Of a DNA stretch of 25,853 nucleotides, positions 15,656 through 23,436 are shown piece after piece; the stretch's first letter is position 1, and the number at the start of each line of letters is the position of its first letter. This DNA is from an uncultured Selenomonadaceae bacterium. Its GTDB lineage: Bacteria > Bacillota > Negativicutes > Selenomonadales > Selenomonadaceae. Under the pieces are notes generated by a model that was not told the DNA's origin, searched no databases, and saw only the letters and a program-made list of their open reading frames with translations. The stretch covers positions 1 through 25,853 of the forward strand of contig CALZDE010000005.1 in assembly GCA_945637225.1 (NCBI GenBank). The letters run 5' to 3'. A program made the translations under genes and the position numbers.

Positions 15656-17272
15656 ATGATTAGGCTACAGAATTTTAATGTTACCTTTGACGATAAGGCT
15701 TCATTGGAAAATCTGGCAGCTAAACGTCTTGAACTGCCACCTCAGTTTATTGCTGGGGTGGTTGTTGTGCGTAAGGCTGTAGATGCCAGACGTTATAAGG
15801 GTGCACCCATCAGGTTTGTTTACATTCTCGATGTAGAATTGACAGACGAAAAAATGGAAAAGAAGGTCTTGAACCGCTTTAAAAAGGACAAGAGTATTTA
15901 TCAGGTAGAAAAAATAGACTTTTCTGCTGGTATTGCTGGCGGAGTGAGCAGTAAAAAGGGTGATAATCCGCCGGTGGTAGTGGGGTTTGGTCCTGCTGGT
16001 ATGTTTGCGGCTCTTACGCTGGCGAGAAATGGCCTTTGCCCTCTTGTTTTGGAAAGAGGCAGGGATGTAGACAGCCGTCATGCGGATATTAACAAGTTTT
16101 GGTGCGGTAACGGCTTTGACCCTCGCTCTAATGTGCAGTTTGGTGAAGGCGGTGCAGGTACCTTTTCTGATGGCAAGCTTACTACCCGTGTCAACGATCC
16201 TCTCATGGGACAGGTTTTGGCAGAATTTGTAAAGGCAGGTGCGCCAGAGGATATTCTCTATCTCCATAAGCCACATATCGGTACGGATTTGCTGAGAAAT
16301 ATTGTGAAGAATATACGCATGGAGATAATCCGTCTTGGTGGAAAAGTGCGCTTTGAAAATAAGGTAACAGGGATTGAGGTCAGTGGCGGCAAGCTACAGG
16401 CGGTTATTGTCAATGGTGAGGAACGCATTCCAACGGAAACAGCTTTCTTCGGTATAGGACATTCTGCGCGCGATACCTATCTCATGCTGAAAAATGCCGG
16501 CCTTATCATGGAGCCAAAGCCATTTGCTATCGGTGTGCGCATTGAGCATCCACAGGAATTTATTGATAAGGCTCAGTATGGTGATGATGTTGGAAATCCA
16601 CTGCTTCCTGTGGCGGATTATTCACTTACCTATAACGACCGTCAGCAGAACAGAGGCTGTTATTCCTTCTGCATGTGTCCGGGCGGTCAGGTGGTAGCGG
16701 CGGCTTCAGAGACAGGTGGAGTTGTCTGCAACGGTATGAGCAACTATAAGCGTGATTCCGGCGTAGCGAACTCTGCACTTCTCGTAACGGTGCGTACAGA
16801 GGATTTCGGCAATGAGGTCTTAGGCGGTATAGCTTTTCAGCGTCAATGGGAGCAAAAGGCATTTGAATTAGCTGGCGGTGATTATAAGGCTCCTGTGCAG
16901 ACGGTAGGCGATTTTCTAAAGGGCAGGTCTGGTTCGACAGCGTTCCTGACAAAGCCAAGCTATATGCCGGGCGTAAGTGCGGTGGATTTACATAAATGCC
17001 TGCCTGCTTTTGTTACGTCTATGCTTAGTGATGCCCTGCCATATTTTGACAGAAAAATTAAGGGATATGCTCATGAAGGGGCGGTTATGACTGGCGTAGA
17101 AACAAGGTCATCGGCTCCCTGCCGTATAGTCCGCAATAGGGAAACCTACCAGTCTGAGGCGGTTGCAGGCTTTTATCCAATGGGTGAAGGTGCAGGTTAT
17201 GCAGGCGGTATCATGAGTGCCGCTCTCGATGGCGTAAATTCAGCAAAAGCATTTTTAGGTGAAGCCGAATAA
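15656..17272 (+). CDS. FAD-dependent oxidoreductase of the COG2509 family
   Basis: Predicted flavoprotein dehydrogenase of unknown substrate, 538 aa, cytoplasmic. The N-terminal about 95 residues form the small domain characteristic of the family, with RKAVDARRYKGAPI (39-52). The Rossmann FAD-binding motif is VVVGFGPAGMFAALTLA (GxGxxG at 110-115), ending at the acidic residue of VLERG. Other family segments are NVQFGEGGAGTFSDGKL, FGIGHSARDTYLM, SFCMCPGG and the C-terminal GFYPMGEGAGYAGGIMSAALDG that closes the flavin site. The ATG is preceded by GGAG. It is inserted between cdaR and glmM, which are usually adjacent; 62 bp of repeat-like sequence separates it from cdaR. No link to c-di-AMP is known to me. 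Confidence 0.88.
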   Translation: MIRLQNFNVTFDDKASLENLAAKRLELPPQFIAGVVVVRKAVDARRYKGAPIRFVYILDVELTDEKMEKKVLNRFKKDKSIYQVEKIDFSAGIAGGVSSKKGDNPPVVVGFGPAGMFAALTLARNGLCPLVLERGRDVDSRHADINKFWCGNGFDPRSNVQFGEGGAGTFSDGKLTTRVNDPLMGQVLAEFVKAGAPEDILYLHKPHIGTDLLRNIVKNIRMEIIRLGGKVRFENKVTGIEVSGGKLQAVIVNGEERIPTETAFFGIGHSARDTYLMLKNAGLIMEPKPFAIGVRIEHPQEFIDKAQYGDDVGNPLLPVADYSLTYNDRQQNRGCYSFCMCPGGQVVAAASETGGVVCNGMSNYKRDSGVANSALLVTVRTEDFGNEVLGGIAFQRQWEQKAFELAGGDYKAPVQTVGDFLKGRSGSTAFLTKPSYMPGVSAVDLHKCLPAFVTSMLSDALPYFDRKIKGYAHEGAVMTGVETRSSAPCRIVRNRETYQSEAVAGFYPMGEGAGYAGGIMSAALDGVNSAKAFLGEAE

Positions 17273-17279
17273 AAAGTAC

Positions 17280-17307
17280 TTGCTTTTTTTTTAAAAAAAG
17301 GTAAAAT
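17280..17307 (+). promoter_or_regulatory. Candidate promoter of glmM
   Basis: TTGCTT (17280-17285) and TAAAAT (17302-17307) are 16 bp apart with a T9A7 tract between them. The 5' leader to the ATG would be about 40 nt. Confidence 0.4.
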
Positions 17308-17354
17308 ATAGAAGTACATATTTTGAAATAGAACATATTTGGAGGAATTCAATA

Positions 17355-18719
17355 ATGTCAAGATTATTTGGTACTGATGGTGTTCGCGGTGAAGCAAATG
17401 TGGAATTAACTCCTGAGCTGGCTTATCGTTTGGCTCGTGCGGCTGCTCTTTATTTTGGTGAGAAGAGTGAAGATGCACCTGTTATTATGATTGGCCGTGA
17501 TACTAGAATTTCTGGTACCATGTTTGAGGCGGCTTTGGTTTCTGGTATAATTTCCGCTGGCGGTCATATTATCTGCTGTGGTGTACTGCCAACTCCTGCT
17601 ATTGCATACTTGGTTAAGAAGCATAATGCTACCGCTGGTATCGTTATTTCTGCATCTCATAATCCTTTCCAGGATAATGGTATTAAGTTCTTCGGCGGTG
17701 ACGGTTACAAACTGCCTGACAGTGTAGAGGATGAAATTGAAGGTATAGTTCGTGCTATTGAGCGCGGTGAGCAGATGAACCGTCCTACTGGTGCGGCTAT
17801 TGGTACTTTGGAATATCGTCATGATTTAGTGACTGAGTATATTGATTACGTTTTGTCCACCTGCAAGGTAAGGTTAGATGGCATGAAGATTGTGCTTGAC
17901 TGCTCTAATGGTGCGGCCTATGAGGTTATGCCAGTAGTTCTTGAACAGCTTGGTGCAGACGTTATTGTGTTAAATGACAAGCCAGATGGAATAAACATTA
18001 ATTACAACTGCGGTTCTACCCATATGGATAAGCTGCAGGAGGCTGTTATTGAGCATAAGGCTGATTTTGGTATTGCTCATGATGGCGATGCTGACCGCTG
18101 TCTGTGTGTTGATGAGAAGGGCAACGTCATTGATGGCGACCATATTCTTGTTATCTGCGCTCAGGATATGATTCGTCAGGGCCGTCTGAAGGATAATGCT
18201 ATCGTTACCACCGTAATGGCAAATATCGGCTTCCATAAGGCTGTTGAGGAATTTGGCGGACGTGCGGAAATCACTAAGGTTGGCGACCGCTATGTACTTG
18301 AGAACATGCTGGCAAATGGCTACGTTTTAGGCGGTGAGCAGTCAGGTCATGTTATTTTCAGTGAGTTTGCTACCACTGGTGATGGTCCTATCACTGCATT
18401 GCAGGTATTGTCTGCTGTAGTAAACAGCGGTAAGAAGCCTTCTGAGCTGAATGACCTCATGACAAGTTATCCACAGCTTTTGGTGAATGTAGTAGTTGAC
18501 ACCAAGAATGGCTGGGAGAGCAACGAAAAAATTAGTGCGGCTATTGCTGCTGCTGAGGCTGAACTGGGCAAGGAGGGCCGTGTGCTGGTTCGTCCTTCTG
18601 GTACTGAGCCTCTTATCCGCGTTATGGCAGAAGGTCCAGACCAGGGTCAGCTTGAGTCCCTGTGTCAGATTATTGCTGATGTTGTAGTAAAGGAACAGGG
18701 CGGTCATATCCGTAAATAA
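17355..18719 (+). CDS. glmM: Phosphoglucosamine mutase
   Basis: Converts glucosamine-6-phosphate to glucosamine-1-phosphate on the way to UDP-GlcNAc and peptidoglycan; 454 aa, cytoplasmic. It starts with the typical MSRLFGTDGVRGEAN. The phosphoserine is S101 in ISASHNPFQDNGIKFFG, the Mg-binding loop is DGDADR (D243, D245, D247), the sugar-binding loop is GGEQSGH, and the C-terminal phosphate-binding loop is RPSGTEPLIRVMAEG. The ATG is preceded by GGAGG. In Firmicutes GlmM is regulated by direct contact with CdaA, and the gene is usually the third of cdaA-cdaR-glmM; here one gene intervenes. A strong terminator follows. Confidence 0.96.
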   Translation: MSRLFGTDGVRGEANVELTPELAYRLARAAALYFGEKSEDAPVIMIGRDTRISGTMFEAALVSGIISAGGHIICCGVLPTPAIAYLVKKHNATAGIVISASHNPFQDNGIKFFGGDGYKLPDSVEDEIEGIVRAIERGEQMNRPTGAAIGTLEYRHDLVTEYIDYVLSTCKVRLDGMKIVLDCSNGAAYEVMPVVLEQLGADVIVLNDKPDGININYNCGSTHMDKLQEAVIEHKADFGIAHDGDADRCLCVDEKGNVIDGDHILVICAQDMIRQGRLKDNAIVTTVMANIGFHKAVEEFGGRAEITKVGDRYVLENMLANGYVLGGEQSGHVIFSEFATTGDGPITALQVLSAVVNSGKKPSELNDLMTSYPQLLVNVVVDTKNGWESNEKISAAIAAAEAELGKEGRVLVRPSGTEPLIRVMAEGPDQGQLESLCQIIADVVVKEQGGHIRK

Positions 18720-18759
18720 AGAAAGCCGTAGATATATAGCGGTTAATATGAGTAATGCA

Positions 18760-18792
18760 GGGAGCTGTAGGTTGGCTACGGTTCCCTTTTTT
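18760..18792 (+). terminator. Terminator of glmM
   Basis: GGGAGCTGTAG (18760-18770) pairs with CTACGGTTCCC (18776-18786) in an 11-bp stem including two G-U pairs, with loop GTTGG, followed by six Ts. Confidence 0.85.
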
Positions 18793-18825
18793 CGCTGAAA
18801 TAAAATAAAAAGCGGAGAGATGAAA

Positions 18826-19611
18826 ATGAAAAAAGCAATTTTGTTAGCAAGTTTTGGCGTGGGGAATGTAGAGGCTAAGGAAAAGTGCATTGATACCATC
18901 GTGGCTGATGTAAAAAGGTCATTTCCTGATTATATCGCAGCAGAGGCATGGACGGCAGTTTTTCTTAGAAAGAAGCTTGCTAAGCTGGGCGTAATGAAAA
19001 AATCAATCAGTGAAGCATTAGAGGAGCTTTTGGCTGATGGCGTGGAGGAAGTGATTGTCCAGCCAACACATCTTACTCAGGGAGAGGAATTTTTGAAGAA
19101 AATAATTCCTGAGACAGAAAGCTTCAAGGGGCGGTTTAAATCTTTACAGCTTGGAAAGCCAGCCCTGTTTGCAAATGGTTATGAAGATTATTTTTCTGTA
19201 ATGGACATGCTACTGCCTATGAATGAGCTTGCTGACGGTGAGGAACTTGTCATGATGGGACATGGTTCACCAAACATTCACAATGTCGTGTATGAGTGGC
19301 TTCAGCAGGCTATTGACAGCAAGGGACTTCCTGTCAGCATTGGCGTAGTGGAGGCAAATGACCATCCGAATAAAAACGATGTTATGGCACGCTTGAAGGA
19401 AAGAGGCACAAAGAAGGTTTATCTCTGCCCGCTTCTTCTCTGTGGTGGCGAACATGCAACTGTGGATATGGCTGGTGATGAGCCGGAATCATGGAAAAGC
19501 TGTCTTGAAGCTATGGGTATTGAGGTACGCTGTAATACAAGTGGTTTAGGTGAAAAGGCAGAATTCCGTAAAATTTATTTAGAGCATATCAAAGAAATGG
19601 TTAATAAATAA
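18826..19611 (+). CDS. cbiK: Anaerobic sirohydrochlorin cobaltochelatase
   Basis: Inserts Co2+ into sirohydrochlorin in the oxygen-independent cobalamin pathway, without ATP; 261 aa. It begins AILLASFGVGN, as in the family, and carries both metal-binding histidines: H146 in MMGHGSPN and H210 in LLLCGGEHATVDMAGDEP, with E177 in VVEANDHPN between them. There is no signal peptide, so it is the cytoplasmic type. I prefer ATG 18826 over ATG 18820 because the SD GGAGAG (18814-18819) directly abuts the latter. No other cobalamin gene and no B12 riboswitch are visible beside it. It stands alone between two transcription units; an AT-only hairpin (19603-19628) at its 3' end could be a weak terminator. 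Cobalamin would serve a methylmalonyl-CoA mutase, which fits the neighbouring decarboxylase genes (inference). Confidence 0.92.
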   Translation: MKKAILLASFGVGNVEAKEKCIDTIVADVKRSFPDYIAAEAWTAVFLRKKLAKLGVMKKSISEALEELLADGVEEVIVQPTHLTQGEEFLKKIIPETESFKGRFKSLQLGKPALFANGYEDYFSVMDMLLPMNELADGEELVMMGHGSPNIHNVVYEWLQQAIDSKGLPVSIGVVEANDHPNKNDVMARLKERGTKKVYLCPLLLCGGEHATVDMAGDEPESWKSCLEAMGIEVRCNTSGLGEKAEFRKIYLEHIKEMVNK

Positions 19612-19678
19612 AGAATAATGTATTTATTTTCTGTAAAAAAACGGGAAAATATAGTTTTTAGTAATTAATCTAATGAGT

Positions 19679-19695
19679 TATAACCTAAAGTTATA
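19679..19695. repeat. Inverted repeat upstream of the decarboxylase promoter
   Basis: TATAAC and GTTATA form a perfect 6-bp inverted repeat separated by CTAAA, ending 30 bp before the -35 box at 19726. It could be an activator or repressor site; the bound protein is unknown. Confidence 0.5.
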
Positions 19696-19725
19696 GTTAA
19701 CATAATTAAAAAATGCTTTAAACTC

Positions 19726-19756
19726 TTGACACAATTTGATATAATATATATTGTGT
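19726..19756 (+). promoter_or_regulatory. Promoter of the decarboxylase subunit genes, with an embedded inverted repeat
   Basis: A consensus TTGACA (19726-19731) is followed by AT-rich -10 candidates: TATATT at 15 bp or TATTGT at 17 bp. A perfect 7-bp inverted repeat ACACAAT (19729-19735) / ATTGTGT (19750-19756) overlaps both promoter boxes. This arrangement suits a repressor operator. Confidence 0.55.
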
Positions 19757-19823
19757 TTTAATCACGCTATAACAATAATATGTGTTTAGCGGAATTATAA
19801 ATAAATTATAAGAGGTGTGAAGA

Positions 19824-20159
19824 ATGACAGAAAATCCAATAGTCATCATGCTCATAAACATGACGATTGTATTTGCAGTTCTGGCTATACTGAATGTTTT
19901 CCTGCGTGTCCTGCATGCTATTGATCCTACATTCAAGAAGCCTGAACCTCCAAAGGCAGCTCCAGCTCCTGCACCTGCTCCAGTAGCGGCACCTGCACCA
20001 GTTGTTGAGCCAGGTATCAGTCCTGAGGTTGTAGCAGCTATTGCTGGTGCTTTAGCGGCTTACGGTGTTGGCTTCTCTCAGGTCAAGTCTATCCGTCCAG
20101 TTGACCGTGTTGGCTGGAAGGGCGCTGGCCGTAACGAAGGCGTTTCCAAAAAATTATAA
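19824..20159 (+). CDS. OadG/MmdD-like small subunit of a Na+-pumping decarboxylase
   Basis: Small membrane subunit (111 aa) of a biotin-dependent sodium-translocating decarboxylase such as methylmalonyl-CoA, oxaloacetate or glutaconyl-CoA decarboxylase. It has one N-terminal transmembrane helix (about 5-31), a proline/alanine-rich flexible linker (about 40-63), then a conserved short helix (SPEVVAAIAGALAAYG) and a C-terminal segment with W98 and AGR, as in OadG and MmdD. These subunits hold the complex together on the membrane. The ATG is preceded by AGAGGTG. It is followed after 21 bp by the beta subunit. There is no biotin attachment motif in the protein. Which substrate the complex uses cannot be told without the alpha subunit. 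Confidence 0.82.
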   Translation: MTENPIVIMLINMTIVFAVLAILNVFLRVLHAIDPTFKKPEPPKAAPAPAPAPVAAPAPVVEPGISPEVVAAIAGALAAYGVGFSQVKSIRPVDRVGWKGAGRNEGVSKKL

Positions 20160-20180
20160 TAGAAAGGAGCAAAGATAATA

Positions 20181-21314
20181 ATGGGCGTTTTTGATGCATT
20201 TATGATTTCCCTGAGTTCCGTATGGGCAGACAGTGGCTTTGCTGCTTTCTCTGGCGGTAATCTGGTTATGATTCTCGTTGGTGCGGTTTTACTCTACATG
20301 GCTATCGTGAAGGAGTTTGAGCCATTACTGCTGACTCCTATTGCGTTTGGCTGTATTATTGCTAATTTCCCATGCACTGGTTTTATGGAGGAGCCAGGTG
20401 CTATGCAGCTTATCAGCTATGGTATCAAGTATGAGATTTTCCCTCCACTGATTTTCTTAGGTGTTGGTGCTATGACTGACTTCGGTCCTCTCTTAGCAAA
20501 TCCTAATACCTTATTCTTAGGTGCAGCAGCTCAGTTTGGTGTATTCATCTCTCTGGCTGGTGCTATGGCTCTGGGCTTCTCTGCTCAGGAAGCTTCCGCT
20601 ATCGGTATTATCGGTGGCGCTGATGGTCCTACCGCTATTTACATGGCTTCCAAGATGGCTCCACAGCTCTTAGGTGCTATTGCGGTTGCTGCTTATTCCT
20701 ACATGTCCTTAGTTCCACTGATTCAGCCACCTATTATGACTGCACTCACTACTAAGGAGGAGCGTTCCATCGTTATGGAGCAGCTTCGTGAGGTTACTAA
20801 GTTCGAGCGTCTGGTATTCCCAGTTGCAGCGGCTATTCTCATTTCCCTGCTTCTGCCACCAGTTGCTTCCCTTATCAGTATGCTGATGTTAGGTAATCTG
20901 TTCCGTGAGTCCGGTGTTACTGACCGTCTTTCTGATACTGCTCAGAATGCACTGTGCAACATCGTTACCATCTTCCTGGCACTTGGTACTGGTATGACCA
21001 TGAACGCTGATGCCTTCCTGACCATTCAGACTGTTGAGATTATCCTCTTAGGTCTGCTGGCTTTCGCAGGCGGTACTGCAGCTGGTCTGATTCTCGGCAA
21101 GATTATGTGCAAGATGTCCGGCGGTAAAATTAATCCACTGATTGGTTCTGCTGGTGTATCTGCAGTTCCAATGGCGGCTCGTGTATCTCAGATGGTTGGT
21201 TCCAAGGCAAATCCAGCAAACTTCCTGCTGATGCATGCTATGGGCCCTAACGTATCCGGCGTTATCGGTACTGCTGTTGCGGCTGGTACCATGATGGCTA
21301 TGCTGAACCGCTAA
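20181..21314 (+). CDS. mmdB: Sodium-translocating decarboxylase beta subunit (MmdB/OadB/GcdB family)
   Basis: Integral membrane subunit that decarboxylates carboxybiotin and couples this to Na+ export; 377 aa with about ten hydrophobic segments. Family signatures are LLLTPIAFGCIIANFP (49-64), IFPPLIFLGVGAMTDFGPLLANP (86-108), the re-entrant Na+-site motif GIIGGADGPTAIY (142-154) with the essential aspartate D148, and the C-terminal GPNVSGVIGTAVAAG. The ATG has AGAAAGGAG upstream. It forms a two-gene operon with the small subunit, ended by a strong terminator. The carboxyltransferase (alpha) and biotin carrier are not in the window, so the symbol mmdB is chosen only because methylmalonyl-CoA decarboxylase is common in Negativicutes; oadB is equally possible. 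Confidence 0.92.
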   Translation: MGVFDAFMISLSSVWADSGFAAFSGGNLVMILVGAVLLYMAIVKEFEPLLLTPIAFGCIIANFPCTGFMEEPGAMQLISYGIKYEIFPPLIFLGVGAMTDFGPLLANPNTLFLGAAAQFGVFISLAGAMALGFSAQEASAIGIIGGADGPTAIYMASKMAPQLLGAIAVAAYSYMSLVPLIQPPIMTALTTKEERSIVMEQLREVTKFERLVFPVAAAILISLLLPPVASLISMLMLGNLFRESGVTDRLSDTAQNALCNIVTIFLALGTGMTMNADAFLTIQTVEIILLGLLAFAGGTAAGLILGKIMCKMSGGKINPLIGSAGVSAVPMAARVSQMVGSKANPANFLLMHAMGPNVSGVIGTAVAAGTMMAMLNR

Positions 21315-21333
21315 TATTTTACATGAAATTACG

Positions 21334-21370
21334 CATCGTCTGAGCGTTTTGTTCAGGCGATGTTTTTTTT
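21334..21370 (+). terminator. Terminator of the decarboxylase operon
   Basis: CATCGTCTGA (21334-21343) pairs with TCAGGCGATG (21353-21362) in a 10-bp stem with one G-U pair and a 9-nt loop, followed by eight Ts. Confidence 0.88.
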
Positions 21371-21383
21371 CTGTTTTTTATAG

Positions 21384-21412
21384 TTGCTTGAAATGATTAA
21401 ATGTGATATACT
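21384..21412 (+). promoter_or_regulatory. Promoter of the yqeK-LCP-rsfS-cvfB operon
   Basis: TTGCTT (21384-21389) and TATACT (21407-21412) with 17-bp spacing, just after the terminator and about 30 nt before the yqeK start. Confidence 0.55.
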
Positions 21413-21450
21413 ATCATAGATAGAGTCTATTTTGACAGGAGGGACTTTTT

Positions 21451-22017
21451 GTGAATTTTGCAGATATGCAATCAAAGCTGGAAAGCAGATTGAAGCCAAG
21501 CCGTTACCGTCATTCTGTAGGTGTGTCAGAGACAGCGGTATTTTTAGCTGAGAGGTTTGGCGTGGATGTAGAAAAAGCTAGAGTTGCCGGTCTTCTCCAT
21601 GATTGTGCCCGTCAGTACAAAAATGATGATTTGAAGGAAGAAGCAGATAAAAGAGGTATTTCCTATGGTGATATAGAAAAGGAAATGCCATTATTATTGC
21701 ATGCTTATATAGGTTCTTATCTTGTTGAGGAAGAATATGGCATAGCTGATTCTGAGATAAAGCAGGCTATTTACCGCCATACTGTCGGAGGAAGTAAGAT
21801 GACTGACCTTGATAAGATAGTGTATTTTGCGGATATGATTGAGCCTAATAGGGATTATCTAGAGGCTGAGGAACTGAGAAGATTATCAAGAACAGTTTCA
21901 CTTGATGAAATGCTTTTAGAGGGACTTCGCCAATCAATAATTTTTGTAGCGCAGAAGGGCAGTTATGTACATCCTGATACAGTAACAGCGTACAACGAAA
22001 TTCTCCTGAATGATTGA
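21451..22017 (+). CDS. yqeK: HD-domain Ap4A hydrolase YqeK
   Basis: Metal-dependent HD-superfamily phosphohydrolase of the YqeK family, 188 aa; in Firmicutes members cleave diadenosine tetraphosphate symmetrically to two ADP. Metal-binding residues are visible: H21 in RYRHSVGV, H50-D51 in GLLHDCARQY, the histidine of LLLHAYIGSYL, the histidine of IYRHTVGG, and the aspartates of DKIVYFADMIEPNRDY. The start is GTG 21451 with AGGAGGGAC nine bases upstream. The gene usually follows nadD, but here the gene upstream is the decarboxylase beta subunit. It is the first gene of a four-gene operon. Confidence 0.93.
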   Translation: MNFADMQSKLESRLKPSRYRHSVGVSETAVFLAERFGVDVEKARVAGLLHDCARQYKNDDLKEEADKRGISYGDIEKEMPLLLHAYIGSYLVEEEYGIADSEIKQAIYRHTVGGSKMTDLDKIVYFADMIEPNRDYLEAEELRRLSRTVSLDEMLLEGLRQSIIFVAQKGSYVHPDTVTAYNEILLND

Positions 22018-22044
22018 TTTTTATTAGTAGAGGTGGCTGAGGCA

Positions 22045-23082
22045 ATGGGCATCGCAAGAGACAATATCAGACGAAAACGTGCCATGAAACGCCAACGCCG
22101 GATAAAGATGTTTTTCAGACTGCTGGCAGGTATGGTGGTTGGTTCTATAGTTATTGCTATTTTGGGCTGGATTTCCATTCAGATTTATGGCTGGGGCAGT
22201 GAGTTTTATGCCAATCAGAAGGAAATTTATGATGGATACCTTCAGCGCAAGGCGCTTCGGCAGGCTAGCTATGATACACGTTTTGACGGCTATACCAATG
22301 TTCTTCTGGTAGGTCTTGATGAAGGCAGGGAGGACAGCGGTCCGCAGGCAGATAGCATTGTAGTCATGAGCATGGAAAAGGAAAGTGGCAAGGTAAGGTT
22401 TATCATTGTTCCACGCTATACAGTAACAATGATTCCGGGACGTCCAAATCCAGAGGCTCTTAACAATGCATATTTTTATGGCGGTGTTAAGCTTATTCAG
22501 CAGAGTGTTGCAAATCTTTTGGGTATTACCCTTCATCACTATGCTGTATTATCTCCAGCTGTATTGGCTGAGATAGTGGATTCTATTGACGGCATTGATA
22601 TTTATGTAGAAAATGACATGAATTATGAGGATGCCGAGGGTGACTTGCATATTCATATAAATAAAGGCTTACAGCATATGGATGGTCAGATGGCACAGCT
22701 GTACCTGCGCTACCGCAATGACGAGTTAGGAAGCGTGGGACGTTTGTACAGACATCAGCTGTTTTTGAAGGCTTTGTATGAAAAGGTCGCTTCTCCAGAT
22801 GTATTAGCGAAACTTCCTCAGATAATTGAGCTGGTAAATTCAAAGATAGAATCTACAGCAGAGGTCTATGATACTGCGGAAATTGTCAGTGTTTTAAGTA
22901 AAATAGATACCTCAGAGCTTGTTGCTGTGACTGTGCCAGGACAGTTGGCTGCTGATGGCAGTGGTGCCTGGATTTATGATAAAGGAAAGACTGACGAAAA
23001 AATAAATGAGCTTTTCCCGCCACCAGTAGTACCGGAGCAGGAAAAGAAGGATGAAAAGAAAGAAGGCTGGTTTAATTGGTAA
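22045..23082 (+). CDS. LytR-CpsA-Psr (LCP) family cell wall protein
   Basis: Membrane-anchored extracytoplasmic enzyme of the LCP family, 345 aa; members transfer phosphate-linked polymers from lipid carriers to peptidoglycan or other acceptors. A positively charged N-terminus precedes one transmembrane helix (about 23-47). The LCP domain starts at NVLLVGLDEG (85-94) and includes QADSIVVMSM, VPRYTVTMIPG (122-132), NNAYFYGGVKLIQ, the typical INKGLQHMDGQMAQLYLRYRND and VGRLYRHQ. The usual PRDT motif is PRYT here (Y125). ATG 22045 is chosen because AGAGGTGG lies eight bases upstream; a GTG at 22033 is inside that SD. It overlaps rsfS by 7 bp. Confidence 0.88.
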   Translation: MGIARDNIRRKRAMKRQRRIKMFFRLLAGMVVGSIVIAILGWISIQIYGWGSEFYANQKEIYDGYLQRKALRQASYDTRFDGYTNVLLVGLDEGREDSGPQADSIVVMSMEKESGKVRFIIVPRYTVTMIPGRPNPEALNNAYFYGGVKLIQQSVANLLGITLHHYAVLSPAVLAEIVDSIDGIDIYVENDMNYEDAEGDLHIHINKGLQHMDGQMAQLYLRYRNDELGSVGRLYRHQLFLKALYEKVASPDVLAKLPQIIELVNSKIESTAEVYDTAEIVSVLSKIDTSELVAVTVPGQLAADGSGAWIYDKGKTDEKINELFPPPVVPEQEKKDEKKEGWFNW

Positions 23083-23435
23083 AAAATAGCTTAGAATTAG
23101 CAAAGCTGATAGCGAAGGCTTCCGATGATAAGAAGGCTCGTGACGTAGTAATGATGAATATGGAGGGACTGACTACTGCAACTGATTATTTCGTGGTTTG
23201 CAGCGCTAGCAGCACCACTCAGGTAAGAGCAATTGCTGATAATGTAGAGGATGTTCTTCGTGAGCAGGAGGGCATGGAATTTTTGCGTAAGGAAGGCTAC
23301 CGCGAGGCAGAGTGGGTACTTCTTGACTACGGCGATGTAGTTCTTCATGTATTCCAGCAGGATGCCCGTGAATATTATGCACTTGAGCAGTTATGGGGCG
23401 ACGCTGACCTGACTACTTACGTACCGGAGGACTGA
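23076..23435 (+). CDS. rsfS: Ribosome silencing factor RsfS
   Basis: Small (119 aa) RsfS/Iojap protein that binds ribosomal protein uL14 on the 50S subunit and blocks subunit joining when nutrients are scarce. Family segments are KKARDVVMMNMEGLTTATDYFVVCSASS, AIADNVEDVL and the C-terminal EAEWVLLDYGDVVLHVF followed by REYYALEQLWGDA. The start is TTG 23076, with AAGG nine bases upstream, overlapping the LCP stop; no ATG is available nearby. Position after yqeK and an LCP gene is the standard Firmicute order. Confidence 0.94.
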   Translation: MVKNSLELAKLIAKASDDKKARDVVMMNMEGLTTATDYFVVCSASSTTQVRAIADNVEDVLREQEGMEFLRKEGYREAEWVLLDYGDVVLHVFQQDAREYYALEQLWGDADLTTYVPED

Positions 23436-23436
23436 G

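Noticed and set aside
15701..16276. 191-codon open frame on the minus strand inside the FAD oxidoreductase gene
   Set aside because: It is a shadow of a well-supported gene, with low-complexity content and no protein family resemblance.
18720..18825. Cobalamin riboswitch upstream of cbiK
   Set aside because: The gap is about 100 bp, mostly taken by the glmM terminator, and has no B12-box-like sequence.
19751..19768. TTGTG-TTTTAAT-CAC as a Rex (redox) operator at the decarboxylase promoter
   Set aside because: Only the left half fits; the right half is out of register with the TTGTGAA-N4-TTCACAA consensus.
22024..22539. 171-codon minus-strand frame across the LCP gene start
   Set aside because: It is antisense to the LCP coding sequence, with no SD or conserved motifs.
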